Shown here piece by piece: positions 30,031 to 38,791 of a stretch of DNA of 64,000 nucleotides (the first letter of the stretch is position 1; every line of letters begins with the position of its first letter). The translations under genes were made by a program, and so were the position numbers. The notes below the pieces were generated by a model that was not told the origin of the DNA, ran no database searches, and worked only from the letters and a program-made list of their open reading frames with translations. The DNA comes from Raineyella sp. W15-4 (GTDB lineage Bacteria > Actinomycetota > Actinomycetes > Propionibacteriales > Propionibacteriaceae): the NCBI RefSeq assembly GCF_033170155.1, contig NZ_CP137079.1, positions 2,294,001-2,358,000 of the forward strand, given 5' to 3'.

Positions 30031-30756
30031 ATGTCGCAGACCACCGCGGCAGCCGCAGACGCCGGCCGGACCGGCCCGATCGCCGGGGTGCCCGACGGGC
30101 TGCGGGCCGTTGTCGACCGGCTCAAGCAGGAGGTCGCCGGCCTCCACGCCGAGCTCCCCCGCAACGGGCTGGTGGTGTGGACCGCCGGCAACGTCTCGGC
30201 CCGGGTCCCCGGTGCCGACCTGATGGTGATCAAACCGTCCGGCGTGTCGTACGACGAGCTCACCCCCGAGGCGATGGTGGTGTGCGACCTCGACGGCCAG
30301 CTGGTCGAAGGGGACCGCAAGCCCTCCTCCGACACCGCCGCACATGCGTACGTCTACCGGCACCTGCCGGAGGTCGGCGGGGTGGTGCACACCCATTCCG
30401 ACTACGCGACCGCCTGGTCGGCCCGGCGCGAGCCGATCCCCTGTGTGCTGACGATGATCGCCGACGAGTTCGGCGGGGAGATCCCGGTGGGCCCGTTCGC
30501 GCTGATCGGCGACGACTCGATCGGCCGCGGCATCGTGGAAACCCTGCGGGCGAGTCGTTCCCGGGCCGTGCTGATGGCCAACCACGGCCCGTTCACCGTC
30601 GGCGCGGACGCCCGCGAGGCGGTCAAGGCGGCGGTGATGCTGGAGGACGTGGCCCGTACGGTCCACCTCACCCGACAGCTGGGCACTCCGGTGCCGATGG
30701 ACCCGGCCGACGTCGACCGGTTGTTCGACCGGTACCAGAACGTCTATGGGCAGTAG
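30031..30756 (+). CDS. araD: L-ribulose-5-phosphate 4-epimerase
   Basis: Converts L-ribulose 5-phosphate to D-xylulose 5-phosphate, closing the arabinose route; 241 residues, class II aldolase/epimerase family. Key parts: NGLVVWTAGNVSARV, phosphate-binding IKPSGVSYDEL, zinc ligands in VVHTHSDYATAWS and LMANHGPFTVG. The ATG at 30031 is chosen for its AGGGAGG ribosome site; an upstream in-frame ATG at 29944 lies inside the operator. Divergent from araB. Confidence 0.94.
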   Translation: MSQTTAAAADAGRTGPIAGVPDGLRAVVDRLKQEVAGLHAELPRNGLVVWTAGNVSARVPGADLMVIKPSGVSYDELTPEAMVVCDLDGQLVEGDRKPSSDTAAHAYVYRHLPEVGGVVHTHSDYATAWSARREPIPCVLTMIADEFGGEIPVGPFALIGDDSIGRGIVETLRASRSRAVLMANHGPFTVGADAREAVKAAVMLEDVARTVHLTRQLGTPVPMDPADVDRLFDRYQNVYGQ

Positions 30757-30806
30757 TCACCTCCGGCCCTGATCGCCGTCGTCCGACAAGCCGGCCGGAC
30801 ACGGCG

Positions 30807-31790
30807 TCACAGGGAACGCACCCAGTGGCCCCACCGGGCATCGTTCATCGCCGCCCGGGCCCGATCGAGCTTCCATGCACCGTACTTGTAGTAGTCGAAC
30901 GACGAGGTGTCGTACTGGCGCTTGAGGCAAGCCCACAGACCCCAGTTGACGTCCGCCAGCGCGCCGGCGACCCGGACCCGCGAGACGGTCTGCCAGCAGG
31001 CCCGGCCATACAGCTCCTCGACGCACTCCAGCAGCGCGGGCTCGTCGTAGAAGAACTCGGTCGTCATCACCGCGAGCTCGTATGCCCGCTCGTTGTTCGC
31101 CGCGAACTCGAAATCGATCATCCGCAGCGGTCGTCCCTCAGCCACCAGGAAGTTGCCCGGCATCGGATCGTTGTGGCACGGCACGATGTCGAGGCCCGAC
31201 GCCGTGAACGCATCACGGGCTTCGGTGTATTCGGCCAGCACACGCCCGGCGAAGAACGGCAGCCGGACGCCGAGACGCTCGACCTGCCGAATGTAGCCGT
31301 CGATGGTGTCGAAGACCGTCTTCGTATGGGGCAGCAGCCCACTGGTCTGGAACTCCTTGTGCCGCCCGATGATCAGCCGGGCGATGTCGAGGTTCTTGAG
31401 ATCCGCGTTGGTGCAGGCCCGGTATCCCTCGAGGAACTCGATCACCTCTACGCCGGTCACAGCATCGATGTGCACCACCCGAGGCCCGATGCCCATCGCA
31501 CCCGCCCGGCGCGTCGCCTCGTGGGAGTTCACCCGGTCGATGTACTCCTCGCTCCCCTCGCCGGGGATCTTGAGGAAGTACGGGACCGGATCCCCCTCCA
31601 CGTCGACCCGCCAGTTGCTGTTGGAGATGCCGCCGCTGACCGGGTGGTAGGACACTGCTGCCAACCGCCACTCCTCGATGGCGGCGATCGCCTGCTCGAC
31701 TCGCCGTTCCCCCGGGGTCCGGGCCTCACCGACCTTCCGCCCGGTCGCCCGGGGTGCTGCCGCCTCGACGTGTGCTAGATCCGTCATCAT
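30807..31790 (-). CDS. Choline/ethanolamine-kinase-like phosphotransferase (APH superfamily)
   Basis: ATP-dependent small-molecule kinase of about 327 residues. Visible: the N-lobe GGISNSNWRV and FLKIPG, the catalytic loop CHNDPMPGNFL (HxDxxxxN intact) and metal-binding MIDFEFAANN, as in choline and ethanolamine kinases. ATG ATG at 31790/31787 follows AGGAGGG closely; a start at 31832, overlapping the upstream stop as ATGA, is also possible. It is last of a five- or six-gene minus-strand operon with a degenerate paralogue, an amidase and a symporter. Ethanolamine or a similar amino alcohol is a plausible substrate given the AGXT2L-type enzyme nearby; this is inferred. Confidence 0.75.
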   Translation of the reverse strand: MMTDLAHVEAAAPRATGRKVGEARTPGERRVEQAIAAIEEWRLAAVSYHPVSGGISNSNWRVDVEGDPVPYFLKIPGEGSEEYIDRVNSHEATRRAGAMGIGPRVVHIDAVTGVEVIEFLEGYRACTNADLKNLDIARLIIGRHKEFQTSGLLPHTKTVFDTIDGYIRQVERLGVRLPFFAGRVLAEYTEARDAFTASGLDIVPCHNDPMPGNFLVAEGRPLRMIDFEFAANNERAYELAVMTTEFFYDEPALLECVEELYGRACWQTVSRVRVAGALADVNWGLWACLKRQYDTSSFDYYKYGAWKLDRARAAMNDARWGHWVRSL

Positions 31791-31828
31791 CCCTCCTGGT
31801 AGGTCTGTTCGAGCGTCCTGCCGCTCGG

Positions 31829-32722
31829 TCATGCCACGAAGTAGCCGTCGTGGCGGCGGTCAAGCAGCGCCTCCCGCAGGTGCAGGAAGTGCCAATCGGC
31901 GAACTTGCTGTACTCGATGGTTCCCGGTTCCCGAAGGTCGCGGTACACGCCGATCAGCCCCTGGCGCAGGTGTTCGGCGGTCCCGAAGGCCCGGGCGGTG
32001 GCGTACGCCATCGGGTCCCATCCCCGGTTGAGGGTGGTGAAGAGGTCCTCCGGGTCGAGAGGCAGATATGCCAGTTCATCGAGCACCACCCCGATGTCCT
32101 GCAGCGGGTCCACCCAACGGGCGAGGTCCCAGTCGACCACCAGCATCCTGTCCTCGGAGAGCAGGATGTTGGAGACGTCGCCGACGTTGTGGCAGAACCG
32201 CCGCGCCTGCGGCCGGCCGTCCACCCACGTCGCCAGGTCGTCGACCCGCGCGGCCATCCACTCGATGTCGCCCGGCAGAGCCGGCGCGCCTGAGCCGATC
32301 AGTCGCCGGAGCTCGCGGATGTCGTCGAAGACGGAACAGGCGGGAGCGGTCACCGTGATCTCGTCCCGGATCCTGCCCAGGAGGTCGGCCAGACGCTCCA
32401 GTGCGGCGCGGTCCAGGAAGTCGTCGATCGTCGCCGTCCTCATCGTGTCGGAGACGTCCGCCATCACCAGCTCCCCGGTGGCGGCGTCGGAGGCCAGGAC
32501 CCGGGGGCCCAGACCGGCGTCGGACGCCGCCGTGGCTGCCGCCACCACGACCGCCGGCCTGGCATAGGCCCTGGCATCCGGGTGCATCTGTCGGACCAGG
32601 ACGGAGCCGCCGTTCGACAGTTGCCCGCGCCGCCGAATGGAGTCCGCGCCCCACCAGGTGGGGCTGGCGAGCGCGGAGATCTCCTCGACGGACACGGTCG
32701 GGAACGCATCGATGAGAGACAT
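31829..32722 (-). CDS. APH-superfamily protein with altered catalytic loop (possible pseudokinase)
   Basis: A 297-residue homologue of the neighbouring kinase. The C-lobe loop reads CHNVGDVSNIL, so the HxDxxxxN motif has Val180 where the catalytic Asp should be, while His178, Asn185 and the metal-binding Asp of VVDWDLA (Asp197) remain. An Asp at 182 is two positions away and might not substitute. The N-lobe is short and lacks a clear Gly-rich loop. Coupled by a 4-bp overlap (or a close spacing) to the intact kinase, it may be a regulatory or scaffolding partner, or a kinase with shifted chemistry. Substrate unknown. Confidence 0.65.
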   Translation of the reverse strand: MSLIDAFPTVSVEEISALASPTWWGADSIRRRGQLSNGGSVLVRQMHPDARAYARPAVVVAAATAASDAGLGPRVLASDAATGELVMADVSDTMRTATIDDFLDRAALERLADLLGRIRDEITVTAPACSVFDDIRELRRLIGSGAPALPGDIEWMAARVDDLATWVDGRPQARRFCHNVGDVSNILLSEDRMLVVDWDLARWVDPLQDIGVVLDELAYLPLDPEDLFTTLNRGWDPMAYATARAFGTAEHLRQGLIGVYRDLREPGTIEYSKFADWHFLHLREALLDRRHDGYFVA

Positions 32723-32723
32723 G

Positions 32724-34118
32724 TCACTCCTGGGGATCGGTGGGAAAGGACAGGTCGAACGGCCGGTGCTGCTCCAGCCAACGGGCCAACCGCAGGATCC
32801 GGTAGTCCGCGAAGCGCTGCCCGACGATCTGAATCCCGATCGGATGCCCCTCGTGGAGTCCGTAGCACAGCGTGACGGCCGGCTGACCCGTCTGGTTGAA
32901 CCACGCGGTGAAGCCGCAGTGGTAGAGCGGCCGATCCTCGTCCAGGCCGACCGACTCGGCCGGGAACGACACCACCGGCAGGACGGGAGACAGCACGACG
33001 TCGTAGGCCGCAGTCGCGAGGGTCACCCTCTGCTGCTCCGTCCCGACGGCGGCCAGGTCACGGGAGTAGTCGACCGCCGTGCGGTTCGCCGCCGGCCGGG
33101 CCCACTCGCGCACTGCGGGGTGAACCAGCCGGCCGGCAGCGCCGTGGTCGGCGATCTCGGCGGCGGCGCGGACCTGGAAGACCCGGTCCAGCGGATCATA
33201 CGGGTCGTGGTCGAAGAGCGGCCCCATCTCCTCGACCAGGGAACCGGCGGCGCGGAGCACCCCGGCCGCCCGCTCGACGGCCTCGATCACCTGCCCCGCG
33301 ACCGGGAAGCCGTAGCCGAGGTCTTTCAGCACCCCGACCCGCAGACCCGTGACACCCCCGGGACCGATTTCGCGATGGTTGTCCGGCAACGCCGGCAGGC
33401 TCCAGTTGTCGCGTGGGTCGGCTCTGGTGATGACGTCGAGGAGGTCCCAGGCATCATCCACCGTCCGCGCCATCGGGCCGGCGGACCGCATGGTGCTGGG
33501 GGCCAGGTGCGGGACCAGTCCCTGGGTCGGTTTCAGCCCGACCAGGCCGTTGCTGGCGGCCGGGAGACGTACGGACCCGGCGATGTCGGTACCGATCCCC
33601 GCCACCCCGACCCCGGCGGCGAGGCAGGCACCCGCGCCGGCGCTGGAACCGCTGGTGTTGCACGCGAGCTTCCAGGGATTGCGTACGACGCCGTAGAGAG
33701 AGCTGACGCCGGCGGCCATCATGCCCAGGTCCGGCATGGCGGTCTTGCCCAGGATGATGGCACCGGCCTCCTTCAGAGCCCTCGCCGGGGGCGCATCCAC
33801 ACGATCGTGGGGCAGGTCAGCGTTGGGCAGTGTGCCGTGCCGCCACGGCATCCCGTCCGAGCGGATGCTGTCCTTGATGGTCACCGGGACGCCGTCGAGC
33901 GGCCCCAGCGGCCGGCCGAGCCGCCACCTCCCGGTGGCGGCGTCGGCGGCCCTCAGGGCAGATTCCTCGGCCACGAAGGCCATCCCGTGGAGGGTGGGGT
34001 CGACCTCGGCGATCCGCTCCAGCTGCTGCTCGGTGACCTCGCGGGGGGTCAGCGCCCCGGTGGCGAACTGCTGGGTCAGCGAGCGAGCACTCATCTGCTC
34101 GGCCACGGGGAGTGACAT
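32724..34118 (-). CDS. Amidase-signature hydrolase
   Basis: Hydrolyses a C-N amide bond; 464 residues. The Ser-cisSer-Lys triad region is intact: Lys in DGVPVTIKDS, the cis-Ser in NTSGSSAGAGACLAAG (GSSAG rather than the usual GSSGG) and the nucleophile Ser in GIGTDIAGSVRLPAA. The family includes aryl-acylamidases, GatA and N-acylethanolamine (fatty acid amide) hydrolases. The first ATG (34116-34118) overlaps the symporter stop (TGATG); MSARSLTQQ, eight codons on, is an alternative. In context it could release an amine for the downstream kinase; that link is inferred. Confidence 0.82.
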   Translation of the reverse strand: MSLPVAEQMSARSLTQQFATGALTPREVTEQQLERIAEVDPTLHGMAFVAEESALRAADAATGRWRLGRPLGPLDGVPVTIKDSIRSDGMPWRHGTLPNADLPHDRVDAPPARALKEAGAIILGKTAMPDLGMMAAGVSSLYGVVRNPWKLACNTSGSSAGAGACLAAGVGVAGIGTDIAGSVRLPAASNGLVGLKPTQGLVPHLAPSTMRSAGPMARTVDDAWDLLDVITRADPRDNWSLPALPDNHREIGPGGVTGLRVGVLKDLGYGFPVAGQVIEAVERAAGVLRAAGSLVEEMGPLFDHDPYDPLDRVFQVRAAAEIADHGAAGRLVHPAVREWARPAANRTAVDYSRDLAAVGTEQQRVTLATAAYDVVLSPVLPVVSFPAESVGLDEDRPLYHCGFTAWFNQTGQPAVTLCYGLHEGHPIGIQIVGQRFADYRILRLARWLEQHRPFDLSFPTDPQE

Positions 34119-35698
34119 CACAGCTCCGAGTCCTCGTCGCGGAGTTCGTCCGCTCCACTGGCCACGAGCACCGGCTCGGCCACCGCGGCACCGAGGCGAC
34201 GGGTGGGATGCTGCGCCACCTCGAAGAACTGGGCGACCCGCTCGCGTTCCTCCTCGCCCTGACCCATCACCGCGTACACCACGAGATACACCACCAGGTT
34301 GACCGCCAGGCCCACGATGCCACCGGTGAGACTGCCGAGGGCCGGGATATCGTCCGGGAAGAAGAAGGTCATGATCGAGGCGACGAGCGACCCGAAGACC
34401 ATTCCGGCGGCCGCGCCGTACTTGTTGCCGCCGCGCCAGAAGATCCCCAGGAACAGCGGAACCGAGATCTGCACGACCAACTGGTAGGAGATCTGGGCGA
34501 GCAGCTGGAGCCGGGTCATGTTGAACGTGGTGAAGGCCACCACGGTGGCCAGCAGCATGAAGCCGGCCATGCTGCCCTTGGCGATGTAGGTCAGCTGGCG
34601 GTCCGACAGAGGCTTGCCGGGGCGCTGGACGATGTCGTTGGCGATCTGCAGACCGGAGACCTGGACCGAGCCGTCGATGTGGCCCATCGCAGCGGCGAAG
34701 ACGGTGACCACGGCGAGCCCGGTCAGCCAGGTGCCGCCGAACTGGTCGAGCAGGGTGAACCAACCACCTTGCGGATCCGCGGCGACCTCCGGGACGGTCA
34801 CTGCGGCCATGCCGACGAGCATCAGCACGGTGTAGAAGACGCCGCTGATCAGCATCGTCCGGGTGGTGGACGCCTTGACCGCACGCACACTGCTGGCGGT
34901 GTAGATGCGCTGGAAGCTCATCGGCCAGCAGAGGGCGCCGATGACGCCGGTGAAGATCAGGGCGAACCAGTAGAGCGGACCGTAGCTGCCACCGTCACCG
35001 GGGATCCTGAGGAACTGCTCTGGAATAGTGGCCAACTTCGACAGCGAGATGGGGCTGTTGCCCATGCCGGTCAGCATGATGACGCCGATCAGGGTGGAGA
35101 GACCGTAGGCCACAACGCCCTGGAACATGTCGGTCATGATCAGGCCACGCATGCCCATGTTGACCGTCCAGATCTGCCGGATGACGATCACGGCGATGCC
35201 CACGACGAGGCTGACGGCGATCGACCAGGTGCCACCACTGGCGACGTGGAACAGCTCGCCGAGTGCCTGCATTCCGAGGACGACCCACGGGAAGACCGCG
35301 ATCACGCCGACGACGCTGGAGATCACCCGCACCGCATGGGAGTCGAACCGCTTCCCGAGCAGGTCGGGCTGGGACTGCAGGTCGTACGCGGCACCCCAGC
35401 GCCACGCCCGGGTGGCCAAGAAGTACATCAGGCCGACGCCGAGCGTGGAATAGGCGAGACCGTAGAACCCGAAGATTCCGGCACCGGCCGCCATGCCGAA
35501 GAAGGCGATGAAGGTCGAGCCCGGCCACCAGGAATTAACGTACGACATCGCGACAAACCACGGTCCGTACGCGCGGCCACCGACAGCATATTCGGAGAAA
35601 GATTTCGTCGCCGCCTTGCGTCGAGTGGTGTAAAGAATCCCGATAACAATGAGATAGAAAACGGTGAGCATTCCGAGAGAAACAACCATGGGACTCAC
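34118..35698 (-). CDS. Sodium:solute symporter family transporter
   Basis: A 526-residue SSS-family transporter with about 13 hydrophobic segments. The N-terminus carries KSFSEYAVGGRAYGPWFVAM, a common SSS opening, and the sequence continues through SYVNSWWPGSTFIAFFGMAA and QPDLLGKRFDS. The last ~40 residues are a charged cytoplasmic tail. The start overlaps the upstream small membrane protein by 4 bp and the end overlaps the amidase, so the three are tightly coupled. Substrate unknown; close SSS types carry choline, pantothenate or amino acids. Confidence 0.88.
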   Translation of the reverse strand: MSPMVVSLGMLTVFYLIVIGILYTTRRKAATKSFSEYAVGGRAYGPWFVAMSYVNSWWPGSTFIAFFGMAAGAGIFGFYGLAYSTLGVGLMYFLATRAWRWGAAYDLQSQPDLLGKRFDSHAVRVISSVVGVIAVFPWVVLGMQALGELFHVASGGTWSIAVSLVVGIAVIVIRQIWTVNMGMRGLIMTDMFQGVVAYGLSTLIGVIMLTGMGNSPISLSKLATIPEQFLRIPGDGGSYGPLYWFALIFTGVIGALCWPMSFQRIYTASSVRAVKASTTRTMLISGVFYTVLMLVGMAAVTVPEVAADPQGGWFTLLDQFGGTWLTGLAVVTVFAAAMGHIDGSVQVSGLQIANDIVQRPGKPLSDRQLTYIAKGSMAGFMLLATVVAFTTFNMTRLQLLAQISYQLVVQISVPLFLGIFWRGGNKYGAAAGMVFGSLVASIMTFFFPDDIPALGSLTGGIVGLAVNLVVYLVVYAVMGQGEEERERVAQFFEVAQHPTRRLGAAVAEPVLVASGADELRDEDSEL

Positions 35699-35961
35699 TC
35701 CCCTTCCTGGATGCGGCGCTCATCAAGCTCGCCACGGAGATCTTCGATTCGATAAAGAACAGTCAGGCCGACACCCAGGAGTGCGGCATTGAAGATGTAG
35801 TAGAAGACGACGAACGGCAGGCCAAGAATCACCGGGTTACGCATTCCACTCACCGACATGTACGCCGGTGGGAACAGCACCATGACGAGAACGACGGCGT
35901 ACAGGACGATGGATCCAGTCATGATCGACCGCGGCGTCAAAGAACGGGCGAATTCCCTCAT
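35695..35961 (-). CDS. Small two-helix membrane protein, DUF3311-like symporter partner
   Basis: An 88-residue protein with two hydrophobic helices (around IMTGSIVLYAVVLVMVLFPP and PVILGLPFVVFYYIFNAALL) and a charged C-terminal tail (LYRIEDLRGELDERRIQEGE). Small proteins of this kind often precede SSS transporters and are thought to be accessory subunits. The ATG at 35961 is chosen for the GGGAGGATCTGAC ribosome site. It overlaps the symporter start by 4 bp and begins one base after the stop of a short leader ORF. Confidence 0.75.
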   Translation of the reverse strand: MREFARSLTPRSIMTGSIVLYAVVLVMVLFPPAYMSVSGMRNPVILGLPFVVFYYIFNAALLGVGLTVLYRIEDLRGELDERRIQEGE

Positions 35962-35962
35962 G

Positions 35963-36058
35963 TCAGATCCTCCCTTCAGGGGAGGAAGGCTGCTGACGTC
36001 GCCGTCCATCCACATCAGGGCGGAGACGCCCGAGCGGACACAGGGGGGTTGCATACAT
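35963..36058 (-). CDS. Possible 31-residue leader peptide ORF
   Basis: MYATPLCPLGRLRPDV followed by an Arg/Gln/Pro-rich tail, preceded by a good ribosome site (AAGGAG, 5-base spacing). Its stop codon lies one base before the start of the small membrane protein, and the ribosome site of that gene is inside this ORF. This geometry suggests translational coupling or a regulatory leader. No known family; it could also be chance. Confidence 0.4.
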   Translation of the reverse strand: MYATPLCPLGRLRPDVDGRRRQQPSSPEGRI

Positions 36059-36491
36059 CGTGACTCCTTGCGTGATTAACCCGAAGGAGTTGGACCCACG
36101 ATCAGCGATGGGGCTGACTCTAGACGAACTGAGGCGCCGAAGACAAGCCCTTGACCGAATCCTGCCCAGACCCGCAGGAAGGTAACACACCGTTAACAGA
36201 AAACGGTCGGGACGTTACCTCAACGACACCCCACAGCCCCTCACGACCGAAGATGGGAACAATACTGGTGACATCACCCATTCCGCCCGAATCAACTGGA
36301 CCCACGATCCGGCGGGAAACACTCACCACACCGGCAGTTATCTCCCGACACCCCGGCCACCCCAATGACTGCAGGCTGACGACTCAGTCTTCACCGACGT
36401 CGGGGGCGGCCAATCCAACGGAGCCGATTCCACCCACCCACCGGAAATTTGGCGAACGGGGATCCGCCGGTCGAAAAGGCTTGGAGGACTT
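36059..36491. other. Divergent intergenic region
   Basis: A 433-bp spacer between the leftward symporter operon and the rightward AGXT2L-type gene, visibly lower in GC than its flanks. It must hold both promoters. A GGTAAC/GTTAAC pair (around 36181-36198) is a weak dyad. No gene is supported here. Confidence 0.5.
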
Positions 36492-37835
36492 GTGGCCACC
36501 AGATCCACCATCATGGACACGAACAGTTTTCGGAACGAGGACTTCTCGTCCGTTCCGACCGCGGAACGTGTGCTCATCGAGCGTCGCCAGCGCCTCCTCG
36601 GTGGTGCATACCGCCTGTTCTACCGCAGGCCCGTCCATCTCGTCCGGGGACGCGGGCAGTACCTGTGGGACGCCGAGGGCCACCGGTATCTGGACGTCTA
36701 CAACAATGTCGCGAGCATCGGACACGGCCACCCACGCGTCATCGAGGCGGTGGCCAAGCAGATGGGCTCGCTGAACACCCACACGCGGTACATGCACGAG
36801 ACGATCCTCGACTACTCCGAGCGGATCATGGCTACCATGCCGTCCCAGGTCGATCGGGCGATGTACATGTGCACCGGGTCAGAAGCCAACGATCTCGCCG
36901 TTCGCGTCGCTCAGCTGTACACCGGCGGTCGCGGCATCATCGTCACCAGCGAGGCGTACCACGGCACGAGCGAGCTCACCTCCGGACTCTCCCCCGCCCT
37001 CGGCAGCGGCCAACGGCTCTCCCGGGAGGCCAGAACCGTGGCGGCGCCGGATCCCTATCGCCACGGGGCCGAAGAGCTCGGACACCGGTTCGCCCTGGAC
37101 CTGCAGGCGCAGATCGACGATCTGCGCCGAGCCGGAGTCGGCTTCGCGGGGTTCCTGGCCGATTCGATCTTCTCCTCCGACGGAGTCCTGCCCAACGAGC
37201 CAGGTGTGCTGCGAGAGGCCATCGACCTCGTCCATGCGAACGGCGGGATCTTCATCGCCGACGAGGTCCAACCGGGCTTCGCCCGGACCGGGGACTCCTT
37301 CTGGGGATTCCAGCGACACGGCCTCGTTCCCGACCTGATCACCACGGGCAAGCCGATGGGCAACGGGATACCCGTCTCGGGGCTGTTCGGCCGGCGCGAA
37401 GTGCTGCAGGCGTTCAGCGACGAGGTGCCGTACTTCAACACCTTCGGGGGCAACCCGGTGTCAATGGCCGCAGCCCAGGCGGTGCTCGACGTGATCGAGG
37501 AGGAGGACCTCCAACGGCACGCCCAGGAGATCGGCACGCGCTTCCTCACCGCCCTCCGCCAGGTCGCCCGGGAACACCCCACCGTGGTCGGTGACGTCAG
37601 AGGGGCTGGACTCTTCATCGGCTTCGAACTTGTCCGGGACGCCGAGTCCCGCCTCCCGGACAAGACCCTGGCGCTCGATCTGGTCGAGGAATTGCGAGAA
37701 CGGTTCGTCCTGACCTCGGTCGCAGGGCCCTATGGCAACGTGCTCAAGCTCCGGCCCCCACTACCCTTCAACGCGGAGGACGTCGTGTGGGTCGCTGATG
37801 CCCTGGATGAGTCCCTGCGCGCTCTGGGACACTGA
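36492..37835 (+). CDS. Class III PLP enzyme of the AGXT2L (O-phosphoethanolamine phospho-lyase) type
   Basis: A 447-residue fold-type-I PLP enzyme. It shares the AGXT2L subfamily hallmarks rather than ordinary aminotransferase ones: YLDVYNNVASIGHGHPRVIE, KQMGSLNTHTRYMHETI, GSEANDLAVRVA, the PLP lysine in TTGKPMGNGIPV, FGGNPVSMAAAQAVLDVIEE, GDVRGAGLFIGFELVRD and GPYGNVLKLRPPLPF. AGXT2L enzymes split phosphorylated amino alcohols (phosphoethanolamine, phosphohydroxylysine) into aldehyde, ammonia and phosphate. The GTG at 36492 follows GGAGG; ATG at 36513 is possible. Divergent from the operon holding a choline/ethanolamine-kinase-like protein that could supply its substrate. The exact substrate is not determinable here. 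Confidence 0.82.
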   Translation: MATRSTIMDTNSFRNEDFSSVPTAERVLIERRQRLLGGAYRLFYRRPVHLVRGRGQYLWDAEGHRYLDVYNNVASIGHGHPRVIEAVAKQMGSLNTHTRYMHETILDYSERIMATMPSQVDRAMYMCTGSEANDLAVRVAQLYTGGRGIIVTSEAYHGTSELTSGLSPALGSGQRLSREARTVAAPDPYRHGAEELGHRFALDLQAQIDDLRRAGVGFAGFLADSIFSSDGVLPNEPGVLREAIDLVHANGGIFIADEVQPGFARTGDSFWGFQRHGLVPDLITTGKPMGNGIPVSGLFGRREVLQAFSDEVPYFNTFGGNPVSMAAAQAVLDVIEEEDLQRHAQEIGTRFLTALRQVAREHPTVVGDVRGAGLFIGFELVRDAESRLPDKTLALDLVEELRERFVLTSVAGPYGNVLKLRPPLPFNAEDVVWVADALDESLRALGH

Positions 37836-37845
37836 TCATCTCCCC

Positions 37846-37875
37846 GGCCCGCCGGTCGACGTCGCCCGGCGGGCC
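37846..37875 (+). terminator. Hairpin terminator after the AGXT2L-type gene
   Basis: GGCCCGCCGG (37846-37855) and CCGGCGGGCC (37866-37875) pair perfectly around a 10-nt loop, 10 bp after the stop codon. A further dyad (GGGTCCC/GGGACCC) follows before the GntR gene. Confidence 0.6.
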
Positions 37876-37963
37876 GGCGGAGGCGGATCGCCTCCGGTCC
37901 GGTGCGGGTCCCACGGAGGACCTCCCACCGGACGGGACCCAGCCCAGTGACAGGAGGACCCCG

Positions 37964-38791
37964 GTGCCACCGCGAGCAGTGTCGTCCACGGACGACATCA
38001 AGTACGCGCTGCTTCGCCTGATCCGGGAGGCGGGCTTCCATCCCGGTGAACGGATCGGCAGCGAACGGGAGCTGTCCGCATCGATCGGCACGACCCGCGA
38101 GCGGGTGCGCCAGGTGCTCGACGAGCTGGAGGCGGAGCACCGCGTCCGCCGGGCCACCGGACGCACCGGCGGTGTGTTCGCCGACGACGGACGCATCCAA
38201 CGGCAGCTCAACACCACCGAGAGCGTCCCCGCCCTGCTGAGGCAGCAGGGCAAGAGTGTCGAGACCCACATCGTCCGTAGCGACATCGCGCTGGCGACGC
38301 CGTACGAGTGTCGCAACCTCGACATCGAGACCGGAGCGGGGGTGTTCCGGCTGGAGCGCCTGCGGGTCGTGGACGGCGAACCGTGGTCGCTGGAGAAGTC
38401 GACCATGCCGGCACGCCGGTTCCCCAACATCGCGACGCACGACTACACGGGGTCGCTCTACGGCGTCCTCGAGCAGCACTACGGGACCAAGTCCTCGACC
38501 GCCAAGGAGACTCTCGAGGTCGCCTTCGCCGACGCGGACCAGGCCATGCTGCTCGGGGTGTCCATCGGGCACCCGCTGATCGAGATCCGACGGACCGCCT
38601 ACGACGTGGACGACGCCCCGTTCGAACTGGCCCACGACCTGTTCCGGGCCGACCGGACCCGGGTCCACACCCAGCGGTACGGCGCCAACTGGAAGCGATC
38701 GCCCGACACCCGCTCCGCCCGGAGCAATCGGTCGGGGAACCCTCGCATCCAGCCTTCCAAGGCCGTCCAACCATCCAAGGAGCAGGGATGA
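37964..38791 (+). CDS. GntR-family regulator with UTRA domain
   Basis: A 275-residue HutC/PhnF-type regulator starting at GTG. The winged helix occupies residues 8-75 (GSERELSASIGTTRERVRQV). The UTRA effector domain follows (VFRLERLRVVDGEPWSLEKS, then PLIEIRRTAYDVDDAPFELA). The final 30 residues (from about 243) are a disordered basic tail. Its stop overlaps the HAD gene start (ATGA), so the two form a pair. It may control the flanking phospho-lyase and symporter genes; inferred from position. Confidence 0.85.
   Translation: MPPRAVSSTDDIKYALLRLIREAGFHPGERIGSERELSASIGTTRERVRQVLDELEAEHRVRRATGRTGGVFADDGRIQRQLNTTESVPALLRQQGKSVETHIVRSDIALATPYECRNLDIETGAGVFRLERLRVVDGEPWSLEKSTMPARRFPNIATHDYTGSLYGVLEQHYGTKSSTAKETLEVAFADADQAMLLGVSIGHPLIEIRRTAYDVDDAPFELAHDLFRADRTRVHTQRYGANWKRSPDTRSARSNRSGNPRIQPSKAVQPSKEQG

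Noticed and set aside
36181-36198. GGTAAC/GTTAAC elements as a further AraR-type site
   Set aside because: They do not match the ATGTTACCGGTAACAT pattern and lie away from arabinose genes.
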